64,000 bases of DNA from Pontibacillus sp. HMF3514 (lineage in GTDB: Bacteria > Bacillota > Bacilli > Bacillales > BH030062). The first letter of the stretch is position 1, and every line of letters begins with the position of its first letter. The translations under genes and the position numbers were made by a program. Shown here piece by piece: positions 38,882-47,412 of this stretch. The stretch is from assembly GCF_009858175.1 (NCBI RefSeq), contig NZ_CP047393.1, positions 682,001-746,000 of the forward strand, read 5' to 3'. The notes beneath the pieces are model-generated. The model made no database searches. It saw only the letters and a list, made by a program, of their open reading frames with translations, and was not told the origin of the DNA.

Positions 38882-39125
38882 TTAATTGTTGTCAAGAAAG
38901 GACAACGACATTTTGGAGGCGATAGAAAAAGTCGTATTTCCTGTTAAACGTTTTTTAGCATGATCTATTAAAACATCCTCATATACCGATTCAACGTATT
39001 TTTTACTACAGAAGTTCCTCTCCATCACGTACCTCATAAACGTGATGATCAATTTGACATAATGAATCTTCGTAACTTAAATAATGTTTTCCTTTCCTTA
39101 TAGTCTGTGTTCTACATATTGTCTT
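38882..39125 (-). pseudogene. Remnant of an unrecognised gene, frameshifted
   Basis: On the minus strand one frame reads YLSYEDSLCQIDHHVYEV-RDGEELL, meets TAG near 39007, and the frame shifted by one base then continues SKKYVESVYEDVLIDHAKKR-LTGNTTFSIASKMSLSFLDNN to a TAA at 38882-38884. The continuity of protein-like sequence across a single-base shift points to a decayed coding region. No start or ribosome site is seen. Function unknown. The surrounding 38443-39198 stretch holds no intact gene; a 29-codon open frame at 38443-38532 is a weak further remnant. Confidence 0.5.
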
Positions 39126-39198
39126 TCCTGATTAGAACCTGACGTGTGCATAAATTTGAGAATGTATGTGCTAAAAAGCTTTAACTAATACGTAAAAA

Positions 39199-39216
39199 AT
39201 GTGAAACTATTCACAA
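39199..39216 (+). promoter_or_regulatory. Rex-like operator before opuAC
   Basis: ATGTGAAACTATTCACAA differs from the Rex dyad TTGTGAA-N4-TTCACAA at its first base only and has the same N4 spacing as the two ldh sites. It ends 20 bases before the opuAC start, just ahead of the ribosome site AAAAGGGAGAG. Rex control of an osmoprotectant importer is not established, so this is a candidate only. Confidence 0.5.
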
Positions 39217-39236
39217 ATTAAAAGGGAGAGTATTTT

Positions 39237-40238
39237 ATGAAAAAGCAAGTTGTATTACTAATATCAGCTTTAATGCTTGTTGTACTAGCTGCTTGTGGAA
39301 GCAGTGAAGATGCAAGCGGTGAAGGATCTGCGACAATCACATTTGGTGACGCTGGTTGGGATAGTATTCGCGTACACAACTTCATTGCAGGAACAATTAT
39401 TAAAGAAGGCTACGGACATGAAATGGAAGTCACTTCAGGTTCTACACCTGCTACAACACAAGGTTTACGTGAGGGTGACATCGACATCATGATGGAGATG
39501 TGGACAGATAACATTATTGAAGTCTATAACGAAGCTATTGAAAAAGAGGAAATTATGGAGCTTTCCGTTAACTTCGATGATAATGCTCAAGGATTCTGGG
39601 TACCTACTTACGTTATTGAAGGTGACGAAGAACGTGGCATTGAACCAATGGCTCCAGATTTAAAAACAGTAAAAGACCTAGGAAAATATCCTGAGTTATT
39701 TGAAGACCCAGAAGATCCAGGAAAAGGTCGTGTTATTGGTGCGCCGTCAGGTTGGGCTGTTGATGAAATCTTAGCTACCAAGATGAAAACATATGGTATT
39801 GATGACAAGATAAATTATTTCCGTCCAGGTTCTGATGCTGCAATTGTTACATCTCTATCAGATGCTTATGAGTCAGGTGAACCATGGGTTGGTTATTACT
39901 GGTCTCCAACTTGGGTTACAGGAATGTATGATCTTACTCTACTTGATGAACCAGACTACGATAAAGAAACATTTGAGGAGAACCGTGGGACAGAAATTCC
40001 GCCAAACCGAGTAACTGTTGCTGTTAATAGTGGCATGAAAGATAAAGCACCAAAAGTACTTGAATTCTTACGTAACTATGAGACAAGCAGTGAACTTACA
40101 GCAGAAGCACTTACGTATATGAAAGAAAATGATGCATCTGAAGAAGAAGCAGCAAAATGGTGGTTAAAACAACATGAAGACCTTTGGACAGAGTGGGTTC
40201 CAGAGGACGTAGCTAAAAAAGTTAAAGACTCACTATAA
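39237..40238 (+). CDS. opuAC: Glycine betaine ABC transporter substrate-binding lipoprotein
   Basis: 333 aa. Lipobox LAAC with Cys20; OpuAC domain (~30-325) with Trp-rich ligand pockets: FGDAGWDSIRVHN, GDIDIMMEMWTDN, APSGWAVDEIL and VGYYWSPTWV, compatible with an aromatic cage for the trimethylammonium group. Captures glycine betaine (and perhaps proline betaine) outside the membrane. Here it is the first gene of the operon, whereas in B. subtilis the order is opuAA-AB-AC. ATG 39237 follows AAAAGGGAGAG. Confidence 0.92.
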   Translation: MKKQVVLLISALMLVVLAACGSSEDASGEGSATITFGDAGWDSIRVHNFIAGTIIKEGYGHEMEVTSGSTPATTQGLREGDIDIMMEMWTDNIIEVYNEAIEKEEIMELSVNFDDNAQGFWVPTYVIEGDEERGIEPMAPDLKTVKDLGKYPELFEDPEDPGKGRVIGAPSGWAVDEILATKMKTYGIDDKINYFRPGSDAAIVTSLSDAYESGEPWVGYYWSPTWVTGMYDLTLLDEPDYDKETFEENRGTEIPPNRVTVAVNSGMKDKAPKVLEFLRNYETSSELTAEALTYMKENDASEEEAAKWWLKQHEDLWTEWVPEDVAKKVKDSL

Positions 40239-40304
40239 GAGGAAGTTCTTAGATGAAGAGGCGATACGAAGTGCCTCCACCTTTTGAACACGTCCTATAA
40301 GAAT

Positions 40305-40344
40305 AAAAGTAGTTGGCCCACTTCTACTGGTCAACTACTTTTTT
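40305..40344 (+). terminator. Intra-operon terminator after opuAC
   Basis: AAAGTAGTTGGCC (40306-40318) pairs with GGTCAACTACTTT (40329-40341, one G-U), followed by T's. Located between the binding-protein and permease genes, it would give excess binding protein over permease. Confidence 0.8.
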
Positions 40345-40381
40345 CAATTCCATAGAAAGATTACTTAAAAAAGAGAGGTGA

Positions 40382-41272
40382 ATGAATTGTCTGAGGACAG
40401 ACAATTCTCCTATGAATAGTTCATTTCCGGATATAAGGTTTAACATTGGGAAGTATGTAGATGCCTTTGTAAGTTGGTTGGATGAAACATTTGAACCGTT
40501 ATTTCAATTTATACGTGACATTGCTTCACAGACGATTTTAGGTATTCAAGATTTCTTACTGTTTATGCCTTGGTGGGCATTCCTTTTAATTGTGTTTCTT
40601 TTAGGTTGGCGCTTTAAATCATTAGGTTCAGGTATTATGTATGCATTCTTTATGTTTCTTGTAGGGACATTTGGTTTATGGGGCGTTCTAATGACGACGA
40701 TCGCGATAGTCATGACATCGGTTGTCATATCGTTACTACTAGGAATACCTTTAGGTGTGTTGATGGCATTTAGTAAAGGATTTTCAATTACGATGAGACC
40801 TCTCCTTGATGGTATGCAGACGATGCCTAGTTTCGTTTACTTAATTCCAGCGATTTTCTTCTTTGGATTAGGTAACGTATCAGCTGTATTTGCGACATTA
40901 ATTTATGCTTTACCTCCAGTTATTCGACTAACGGAATTAGCGATTCGAAATGTAGATTCTGATGTGATTGAATCAGCTGAATCATTTGGTTCTTCTCGCT
41001 GGCAGATGCTTAAGAAAGTTCAACTACCACAAGCCCTTCCAACGATTATGGCGGGGGTTAACCAAACAACAATGATGGCTTTAGCTATGGTTGTTATTGC
41101 ATCAATGGTTGGTGCGAAAGGTCTTGGTGAAAAAGTTCTAATCGCTATTAATCGTATCGACATCGGACTTGGTTTTGAAGCCGGAATTAGTATCGTATTC
41201 CTAGCGATTTTAATTGACCGTATTACAGGTGGTATTGCTAGCCGCTTCCAACGCCAAAAGGAGGCTAAATAA
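40382..41272 (+). CDS. opuAB: Glycine betaine ABC transporter permease
   Basis: 296 aa from ATG 40382 or 286 aa from ATG 40412. BPD_transp_1 permease with six to seven helices; [20 protein letters not shown] is the EAA loop. The start is ambiguous: AGAGAGGTG ends only one base before ATG 40382, while ATG 40412 lies just after a 10-bp hairpin whose loop is AGGA. Residues between the two starts are polar and not conserved-looking. Ends in TAATG, sharing one base with opuAA. Confidence 0.9.
   Translation: MNCLRTDNSPMNSSFPDIRFNIGKYVDAFVSWLDETFEPLFQFIRDIASQTILGIQDFLLFMPWWAFLLIVFLLGWRFKSLGSGIMYAFFMFLVGTFGLWGVLMTTIAIVMTSVVISLLLGIPLGVLMAFSKGFSITMRPLLDGMQTMPSFVYLIPAIFFFGLGNVSAVFATLIYALPPVIRLTELAIRNVDSDVIESAESFGSSRWQMLKKVQLPQALPTIMAGVNQTTMMALAMVVIASMVGAKGLGEKVLIAINRIDIGLGFEAGISIVFLAILIDRITGGIASRFQRQKEAK
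40384..40407 (+). other. Perfect hairpin at the opuAB translation start
   Basis: GAATTGTCTG-AGGA-CAGACAATTC: ten perfect base pairs with a 4-base loop that contains the ribosome-site core AGGA. It begins inside the first start codon and ends five bases before ATG 40412, so it could gate initiation. Confidence 0.6.
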
Positions 41273-42492
41273 TGAGTGAAAATATTAAAATGAAAGTACA
41301 AAACATCTCGAAGATATTTGGTCCTAAGCCAAAATCCATTATTCCAATGGTGCAGGAAGGTAAAGAGAAGGATCAAATCCTAGCTGAGACAGGTCATACA
41401 GTTGGTGTGTACAATGCATCAATGGATATTAAGCAGGGTGAGATTTTCGTTATCATGGGACTGTCGGGTAGTGGTAAATCCACACTCATTCGTTGTTTAA
41501 ATCTCTTAAATAAGCCAACAGATGGCGGAATTTATGTAGATGGGGAAAATGTTGTTGAATATAATAATGCTAAACTAAAACAATACCGCCAAAATAAAAT
41601 TGCGATGGTATTCCAGCACTTCGGTTTGTTTAGTCACCGTACGATCTTAGGTAACGTTGAGTATGGGCTTGAGATCCGTGAAGTTCCAAAATCTGAACGT
41701 CGTGATATTGCGATGAAAAATATCGAAATTGTCGGATTGAAGGGTTATGAAAATAAGTATCCTGATGAACTATCAGGTGGTATGCAGCAGCGTGTAGGTC
41801 TTGCGCGTGCATTAGCGAATGATCCAGATATTTTGCTTATGGATGAACCTTTTAGTGCATTGGATCCTCTTATTCGTCGTGAGATGCAATTGGAGCTTTT
41901 AGATATTCAAGAGCGCTTGCAAAAAACGATCGTATTCATCACACACGATGTGAACGAAGCATTTAAGATTGGGGACCGTGTAGCCGTTATGAAGGACGGT
42001 AAAGTTGAACAGATCGGAACGCCTGAAGATATTCTTGAGCACCCGGCAAACGACTATATTGAAGACTTTATCGCAGACATTGATCGTTCAAAAGTCCTTC
42101 AAGCTGAGCATATTATGATTAAGCCAAATGCTCTTGTTTCATTGAAAGATGGCTTAAAAGTAGCTGTTAAGGAAATGAAAGATAACGGTATATCAAGTGT
42201 GTTTGTTGTTGATCGCCAACGACACTTGCAAGGCATTGTTACAATTGATGATGCGATTGAAGGCATTCGAGAGAAGAAGACTCTTGAAGATATTCTCATT
42301 TCAGATGTGAACACAGTAAAACGAGATGAATATGTGAATGACCTTATTCCAAAAGCTTTAGATTCTAAGTTCCCACTTGCTGTAGTAAGTGATGATCATC
42401 GAGTAGAAGGATTTATTCTACGTGTTCACGTGCTTTCAGGATTAATTGGTGACGAATCAGAACAAGATGAACCTGTACAAGCTGGAGTATAG
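41272..42492 (+). CDS. opuAA: Glycine betaine ABC transporter ATP-binding protein with CBS pair
   Basis: 406 aa, OpuAA/ProV class. Walker [19 protein letters not shown], signature [16 protein letters not shown], Walker [16 protein letters not shown]-loop FITHDVNEA. Two CBS domains occupy ~280-400 ([16 protein letters not shown]), which sense ionic strength in OpuA of lactococci (established there). The first 60 residues carry the ProV/OpuAA-type extension. One-base overlap with opuAB (TAATG). Confidence 0.94.
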   Translation: MSENIKMKVQNISKIFGPKPKSIIPMVQEGKEKDQILAETGHTVGVYNASMDIKQGEIFVIMGLSGSGKSTLIRCLNLLNKPTDGGIYVDGENVVEYNNAKLKQYRQNKIAMVFQHFGLFSHRTILGNVEYGLEIREVPKSERRDIAMKNIEIVGLKGYENKYPDELSGGMQQRVGLARALANDPDILLMDEPFSALDPLIRREMQLELLDIQERLQKTIVFITHDVNEAFKIGDRVAVMKDGKVEQIGTPEDILEHPANDYIEDFIADIDRSKVLQAEHIMIKPNALVSLKDGLKVAVKEMKDNGISSVFVVDRQRHLQGIVTIDDAIEGIREKKTLEDILISDVNTVKRDEYVNDLIPKALDSKFPLAVVSDDHRVEGFILRVHVLSGLIGDESEQDEPVQAGV

Positions 42493-42534
42493 TTTTTCTA
42501 TAAAAATACGCCAAACGGCATGTATCTTTATAAG

Positions 42535-42578
42535 AAGGAAGTCTCTTTTTTTCCCATTAAGAGGCTTCCTTTTTTTAT
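42535..42578 (+). terminator. Terminator of the opu operon
   Basis: AAGGAAGTCTCTT pairs with AAGAGGCTTCCTT, then a T-run. Confidence 0.85.
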
Positions 42579-42636
42579 ATCCTTGAATGGTTGTGTTATT
42601 CTTTGAGGTAGCAATAATAATTTGGAGGCGGTTGAT

Positions 42637-43470
42637 TTGAGTTTGAATTCTACGACAAAGCTTCACAACGGTGTGAAAATGCCTTGGATGGGGTTAGGTG
42701 TTTATAAAATGGATGTCGAAAATGGTGAAGCGAGGGATGCTGTGTTATCCGCTATAGAAGTGGGCTATCGTAGTATTGATACAGCTTCGTTCTATAATAA
42801 TGAGGAAGGGGTAGGAGAAGCTCTACAGAAAACCAATGTGCGACGAGAGGATCTCTTTATTACAACAAAAGTATGGAATGATGAACAGGGATATGAAGAG
42901 ACGCTTGAAGCATTTGAGCGTAGTCGAAAGAAACTAGGTTTAGAATATCTAGACTTATATCTTGTACATTGGCCTGTACCAGGGAAGTATAAGGATACGT
43001 GGAGAGCACTTGAAAAGCTTTATAATGACGGAAAAGTTAAAGCGATTGGTGTCAGTAACTTTCTTCCTCACCATTTAGATGAATTACTAAAAGATGCTAC
43101 GATTAAACCAATGGTGAACCAGGTTGAACTTCATCCTCAATTAAATCAGCCAGAATTACGAGCGTATTGTGATGAACATGATATTCAATTAGAGGCTTGG
43201 TCTCCGTTAGCACGAGGTAAGTTTTTTGATGATCCGCTCATCCAAGAGCTATCTGAAAAATACGGAAAGACTCCTGCTCAAATCATTTTACGTTGGGATT
43301 ATCAACATGGGATTGTAACGATTCCAAAATCATCGAGTAAGGAACGTCAGACGGAAAATGCTGATATCTTTGATTTTGAATTATCCGCACATGAAATGAA
43401 TCGTCTTGAGTCATTAAACAAGGACGAGCGTATCGGCCCTCATCCTGATGAGTTTGATTATTCGAAATAA
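42637..43470 (+). CDS. Aldo/keto reductase (YvgN/YtbE-like, AKR5G type)
   Basis: 277 aa from TTG 42637; GGAGGCGG (42624-42631) is the ribosome site, so the TTG at 42622 cannot be the start. NADPH-dependent (methyl)glyoxal/aldehyde reductase. Catalytic tetrad residues are visible: Asp in YRSIDTASFYNNEEGVG with Tyr in the same block, Lys in FITTKVWNDE, His in YLVHWPVPGKY. C-terminal coenzyme motif TIPKSSSKERQTENADIFDF. Single gene with its own terminator. Confidence 0.93.
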   Translation: MSLNSTTKLHNGVKMPWMGLGVYKMDVENGEARDAVLSAIEVGYRSIDTASFYNNEEGVGEALQKTNVRREDLFITTKVWNDEQGYEETLEAFERSRKKLGLEYLDLYLVHWPVPGKYKDTWRALEKLYNDGKVKAIGVSNFLPHHLDELLKDATIKPMVNQVELHPQLNQPELRAYCDEHDIQLEAWSPLARGKFFDDPLIQELSEKYGKTPAQIILRWDYQHGIVTIPKSSSKERQTENADIFDFELSAHEMNRLESLNKDERIGPHPDEFDYSK

Positions 43471-43482
43471 AAAATTTTCCAT

Positions 43483-43520
43483 AAAACACATGTGATTATG
43501 AAAATCACATGTGTTTTTTT
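43483..43520 (+). terminator. Terminator of the aldo/keto reductase gene
   Basis: AAAACACATGTGATT pairs with AATCACATGTGTTTT, then T's. Confidence 0.9.
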
Positions 43521-43538
43521 AAGGGGGGAGTTCCTCTG

Positions 43539-44150
43539 TTAAATGGCAGTAATATGGAATAACTGTTTTAGTGAGATAGGCGGTTCCGTTGCTATTGTGG
43601 AGTGCGGTGGGCTTGGGAACGGGTTGCTTTCCCCGGACGAACGATCGAGCCTCCTCATCCGCTACGCTTCTTGCGGGGTCTCGCTCGCCCGTTTTTCCGG
43701 AGGAGTCAACCCGTTCCCAAGCCCACCTTAGCCGAATGGTGATTAACGGAACCGCAGAGAGAATGTGAGGAAATGCTTACGGACATTTATTCCGTTATTT
43801 GCATCTAATCACCTTGAAAAACCCCAATTTGTCCCAAATAAGGTACCATATGTCCGTAACGACTCTCGAAATGCCTTAAAAGTTCAAAATAACGGAATAA
43901 ATGTCCGTAAGGTTTAGAACTCACACACTAGGGTCCGTTATTCTTCATAAACGCAAAGGGGGGAAGGAAACGGCAAACTCCAGTGGTAGAAAGGGCAGAT
44001 GAGACCCCACAGAGAACGGAGTGAACGAGGAGGCTCAGCTGGTCTTCCACAGGAGTATTGCCGTTTCACTGACCCCCTTACTCTCATACAAGCAACGGAC
44101 TCCTCCGAACCTATATCTCGAATCCAAGTCTTCCAGATAAGGGGGCTTTA
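43539..44150. repeat. Composite palindromic repeat element, copy 1
   Basis: About 610 bp, GC-rich, non-coding. From the left: end A (43539-43562), core 1 (43581-43754) closed by the perfect dyad CGGTTCCGTT/AACGGAACCG and containing a further long inverted arm around GGGCTTGGGAACGGGTTG, a spacer with a 136-bp nested element, core 2 (43967-44067) closed by GAAACGGCAA/TTGCCGTTTC, and end B (44126-44150). Core 2, reverse-complemented, is homologous to core 1 (shared block around CCCCAC/CCCCGC-AGAGA and TCATCCGCTACGC in copy 2). Ends A and B recur, inverted, at copy 2 (52030-52598). Chance open frames inside (43543-43731) are not genes. Confidence 0.8.
43776..43911. mobile_element. 136-bp MITE-like element nested in copy 1
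   Basis: Terminal inverted repeats of ~26 bp: 43776-43802 (starts CTTACGGACATTTATTCC) and 43885-43911 (ends GGAATAAATGTCCGTAAG), differing by one indel. No coding capacity. The TIR sequence is absent from the matching spacer of copy 2, so it is a later insertion or was lost there. Confidence 0.65.
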
Positions 44151-44175
44151 ATGGAAGAAGAGCACTTTTCAAAGA

Positions 44176-44222
44176 AAAAGAGCTATCGATTTGAGTTTAA
44201 CCTCATTTCGATAGCTCTTTGT
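44176..44222 (-). terminator. Terminator of the ALDH-DUF779 unit
   Basis: AAAGAGCTATCGA/TCGATAGCTCTTT stem with inner pairing; the T-run is on the minus-strand side. Confidence 0.85.
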
Positions 44223-44225
44223 TTA

Positions 44226-44558
44226 TTATTCTTTTGGTAAAACCTTAGAACGAGTCAGAAAGCGTACTCCTTCTGGACCTTCGAGAGAAAACATTCCACC
44301 ACGGCCTTCAACGACATCAATAATGAGCTGGGTGTGTTTCCAATACTCATATTGCTTTTTGTTCATATAAAAGGGACAACCGCCTATTTCTCCTAAATAA
44401 ACATCCGATTTCCCGATCATCATCTCGTCTTCAGGGTAGCACATTGGTGAACTACCATCGCAGCAACCTCCAGATTGATGAAAGAGAAGAGGTCCGTGTT
44501 TCTTCTTCAGCTTTTCAATTAAATCAAGAGTAGCTTGCGTTGCCGTGACTCTTTCCAT
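44226..44558 (-). CDS. DUF779 protein associated with aldehyde dehydrogenase
   Basis: 110 aa. QSGGCCDGSSPMCYP holds three Cys and an acidic residue, then GEIGGCPFYMN with a fourth Cys: the DUF779 signature and probably a metal or thiol site. This domain is nearly always encoded beside acetaldehyde-type dehydrogenases (established co-occurrence); its function is unknown. Its ATG lies one base after the ALDH stop (TAATATG), so it depends on translation of the upstream gene, which is frameshifted here. No good independent ribosome site. Confidence 0.85.
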   Translation of the reverse strand: MERVTATQATLDLIEKLKKKHGPLLFHQSGGCCDGSSPMCYPEDEMMIGKSDVYLGEIGGCPFYMNKKQYEYWKHTQLIIDVVEGRGGMFSLEGPEGVRFLTRSKVLPKE

Positions 44559-44559
44559 A

Positions 44560-46079
44560 TTAATAAAATCCTAACTTTTGAGCGCTGTAGCTTACAAGCA
44601 TATTTTTCGTTTGCTGGTAGTGGCCAAGCATCATTTTGTGTGTTTCACGTCCGATACCAGACATCTTGTATCCGCCGAATGCCGCGTGTGCAGGGTATGC
44701 GTGGTAGCAATTCGTCCATACACGGCCAGCTTCAATACCACGACCGAAATGATAAGCTGTATTTACATTACGCGTCCACACACCAGCACCTAAGCCGTAA
44801 AGTGTATCGTTCGCAATAGAGAGAGCTTCTTCATCATCTTTGAATGTTGTAACAGAGACAACTGGACCGAAGATCTCTTCTTGGAAGACTCTCATGTCAT
44901 TTGTTCCTTTAAAGATCGTTGGGTTCACATAATAACCTTCACTTAGGTCACCTTCAAGTTTGTTTTGTGTTCCGCCAACAAGACATTCTGCGCCTTCTTC
45001 CTTTCCAATTTCAAGGTAAGAAAGGATCTTGTCTAATTGTTCACTTGATGCCTGTGCACCCATCATCGTTTCAGTATCGAGTGGGTTACCTTGTTTGATT
45101 TGTTTTACTCGCTCAATAGCACGTTCCATGAACTCATCATAAATGTCTTCATGAATAAGTGCACGAGATGGGCAAGTACAAACCTCACCTTGGTTTAGAG
45201 CGAACATAACAAACCCTTCAATCGCTTTATCAAGAAAATCATCATCTTGGTCCATAACATCCTTGAAGAAGATGTTTGGTGACTTACCACCAAGTTCAAG
45301 TGTTACAGGGATGATGTTTTGAGATGCATATTGCATGATTAGACGTCCTGTTGTTGTTTCACCAGTGAAAGCAATCTTAGAAATACGGTCGCTTTGGGCA
45401 AGTGGTTTACCTGCTTCAACGCCAAAACCATTCACTACGTTAATAACGCCTTCAGGCAGAAGGTCACCAACAAGCTCCATAAGAACCATAATAGAAGCTG
45501 GGGTTTGTTCAGCTGGCTTCAACACAACACAGTTTCCAGCAGCTAGGGCAGGTGCAAGCTTCCATGTAGCCATTAAAATTGGGAAGTTCCAAGGGATGAT
45601 TTGTCCAACTACACCTAGTGGCTCATGGAAATGGTAGGCAATCGTGTCGCCGTCGACTTCACCGATTGTACCTTCCTGTGCGCGAATAGCTCCAGCAAAA
45701 TAGCGGAAGTGGTCGATTGCAAGGGGAAGGTCAGCCATTAGAGTTTCACGTACAGCCTTTCCGTTATCCCATGTCTCAGCAACTGCTAGCATTTCAAGGT
45801 TTTCTTCCATACGATCCGCAATTTTAAGTAATATATTTGCTCTTTCAGTAGTAGAAGTTTTTCCCATGATGCTTTTGCCTTTTCAGCTGCATCGATTGCT
45901 AAATTAATATCATCCTCTGTTGAGCGAGCAACCTTACAAAATGCTTTGCCTGTAACAGGACTTACATTATCGAAATACTCGCCTTGTGATGGGGCTGTCC
46001 ATTTACCACCAATATAGTTATCGTAACGTTCTTTAAACGTTACCTTCGAATTTTGCTCTCCTGGATTTGCATAAATCAT
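44560..46079 (-). pseudogene. Acetaldehyde-type aldehyde dehydrogenase with a -1 frameshift
   Basis: Together the two frames give a ~506-residue ALDH of normal length. Part 1 (46079 down to ~45865) starts MIYANPGEQNSKVTFKERYD and reaches AEKAKASW; part 2 resumes [19 protein letters not shown] and runs to the end with Glu in [13 protein letters not shown] and catalytic Cys in [14 protein letters not shown]. The shift falls at a minus-strand GGG-AAAAA run (45858-45865): one extra G would restore TGG-GGA-AAA-ACT. Everything else, including the ribosome site GGAGG before ATG 46079, is intact, so this may be a very recent mutation, a phase-variable site or a sequence error. Family: ExaC/AldA/AcoD-like, broad aliphatic aldehydes. 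Confidence 0.8.
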
Positions 46080-46117
46080 GATATTTATCCTCCTTCAATA
46101 AATGGATATTCCACACA

Positions 46118-46133
46118 CTGTAAACGTTTTCAT
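46118..46133 (-). promoter_or_regulatory. Candidate cre (CcpA) site of the ALDH gene
   Basis: Minus strand ATGAAAACGTTTACAG fits the pattern WTGNAAACGNWNNCA fully. It lies 39 bases upstream of the start, implying glucose repression of aldehyde use. Confidence 0.6.
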
Positions 46134-46234
46134 TTTGGCCAAAAAAATTCTTCGCTTTTATATGTAAAAGGAAGTGTGTATTATCATTTTAAATATTCTG
46201 ACTAGTTTATGCAAGAGATTTATTCTCAAAAAGA

Positions 46235-46270
46235 AAAAGGGCTGCCCTGAAATAGACAGGACAGCCCTTA
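46235..46270 (-). terminator. Terminator of the gerA-B-C operon
   Basis: AAGGGCTG-C-CCTG with CAGG-A-CAGCCCTT; T-run on the minus-strand side. Confidence 0.85.
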
Positions 46271-46278
46271 GTATTAAC

Positions 46279-47409
46279 TTATTGTATAATCCCATGTCTT
46301 AGGATTTTTGCATTAACGTTAAATTCGACTTCAATATCTTTAATCTTTTCTCGCCATTCTTCTTTTGTGAGTTTCTTTTTGCGACTTGCTCCATTATATT
46401 TTTTCCCAAAGCCAACTGGGTCGACCTGGGCTTCTTTTATGACCTCTACTAGCTCTTCCATCTTATTTTCAATATTTTTGGAAAGTTCTTCTTCCATAAG
46501 CTTTAATACTTTTGGGTTTTGTATCTGAATATCCTCGGAAATTTCTAATATTCTTGTCTTAATGTTAACATCTACTTTAAATTTTAATGCTTTTGGATCT
46601 ACGAGTTTGATTTTTGTTTTGCTACTAATTTCATCCATCGCAATTTGAATTCCTTCTACATTTTTATGATTACGGTCACTTTGTAAGTATGGCTTGAATG
46701 GTTCTTCAGGCAGTGTTGTTTCTAAATGACCTGCGCGGAAGCGACTTTCGAGAAGTTTTAAATAAAACCCTTGTTTTACAGGTACCTTTTTTACAAAACG
46801 ATCACCTTGGAATAAAGCAAGGTGGTAGATAACAGGTTTACCATCAGCCAGACCAACCATAGGTAATATCGGATCTAATCCTACGTCATGATAATCATGC
46901 ATAAAACGATGAAGGGTACTTGATGGGAGTACTTCTTTACGTATGTTTTTTTCAATTAGGCTCTTAAGGTAGTTCCCGATATCAGCTGCATCTTCCATTT
47001 TGTTGGATTGTAAAATATCTTTCGCGTTTTCCTCTGCAACTGTTAAATAAAGTAGGTCTGAAATAGAAGCATCTCGGTTTAATGTGTCAAGTAACCTTGC
47101 TGTCCCGCTTTCGGCAGCCTTTTTTCCAAACACAACCAGTCTTAACTGACCCGATACAAGCTCCTTACTGGATTTAAGGTTACCGTCTTGGCGGATTCCT
47201 TTTGATGTTTTAGCAATACTCGTAATAATTTGTGATACGTTCTGTGCACTTGGATCAAATTGAAAAAATACCATTGTCCCTTGAACCAATCCTTCCTCTA
47301 AAACATCGTAGCCAATAACGGTTATGACCCCTAACTTTTCAATATATTTTTTTTCAACACACCCTGTTAGCAACAAACACACGACGAGTAAAGAGATCAG
47401 CTTTTTCAT
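46279..47409 (-). CDS. Germinant-receptor lipoprotein subunit C (Ger(x)C), second operon
   Basis: 376 aa. Signal MKKLISLLVVCLLLTGCVEK with lipobox LTGC, lipidated Cys17, then a Ger(x)C body (KLGVITVIGYDVLEEG near the N-terminus). Diverged from the first-operon C subunit, as expected for a different germinant specificity. Starts 3 bases after the B-subunit stop; ribosome site GAGGCG. Confidence 0.92.
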   Translation of the reverse strand: MKKLISLLVVCLLLTGCVEKKYIEKLGVITVIGYDVLEEGLVQGTMVFFQFDPSAQNVSQIITSIAKTSKGIRQDGNLKSSKELVSGQLRLVVFGKKAAESGTARLLDTLNRDASISDLLYLTVAEENAKDILQSNKMEDAADIGNYLKSLIEKNIRKEVLPSSTLHRFMHDYHDVGLDPILPMVGLADGKPVIYHLALFQGDRFVKKVPVKQGFYLKLLESRFRAGHLETTLPEEPFKPYLQSDRNHKNVEGIQIAMDEISSKTKIKLVDPKALKFKVDVNIKTRILEISEDIQIQNPKVLKLMEEELSKNIENKMEELVEVIKEAQVDPVGFGKKYNGASRKKKLTKEEWREKIKDIEVEFNVNAKILRHGIIQ

Positions 47410-47412
47410 GTG

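Noticed and set aside
43543-43731. 62-aa ORF and its near-twin around 52092-52286
   Set aside because: Both lie within the palindromic repeat core, have no ribosome site and exist only because the repeated DNA is GC-rich and stop-poor.
46118-46160. Possible sigma-54 promoter before the ALDH gene
   Set aside because: TGGCC is present but there is no GC doublet 10 bases downstream at the right spacing; the cre match is far better.
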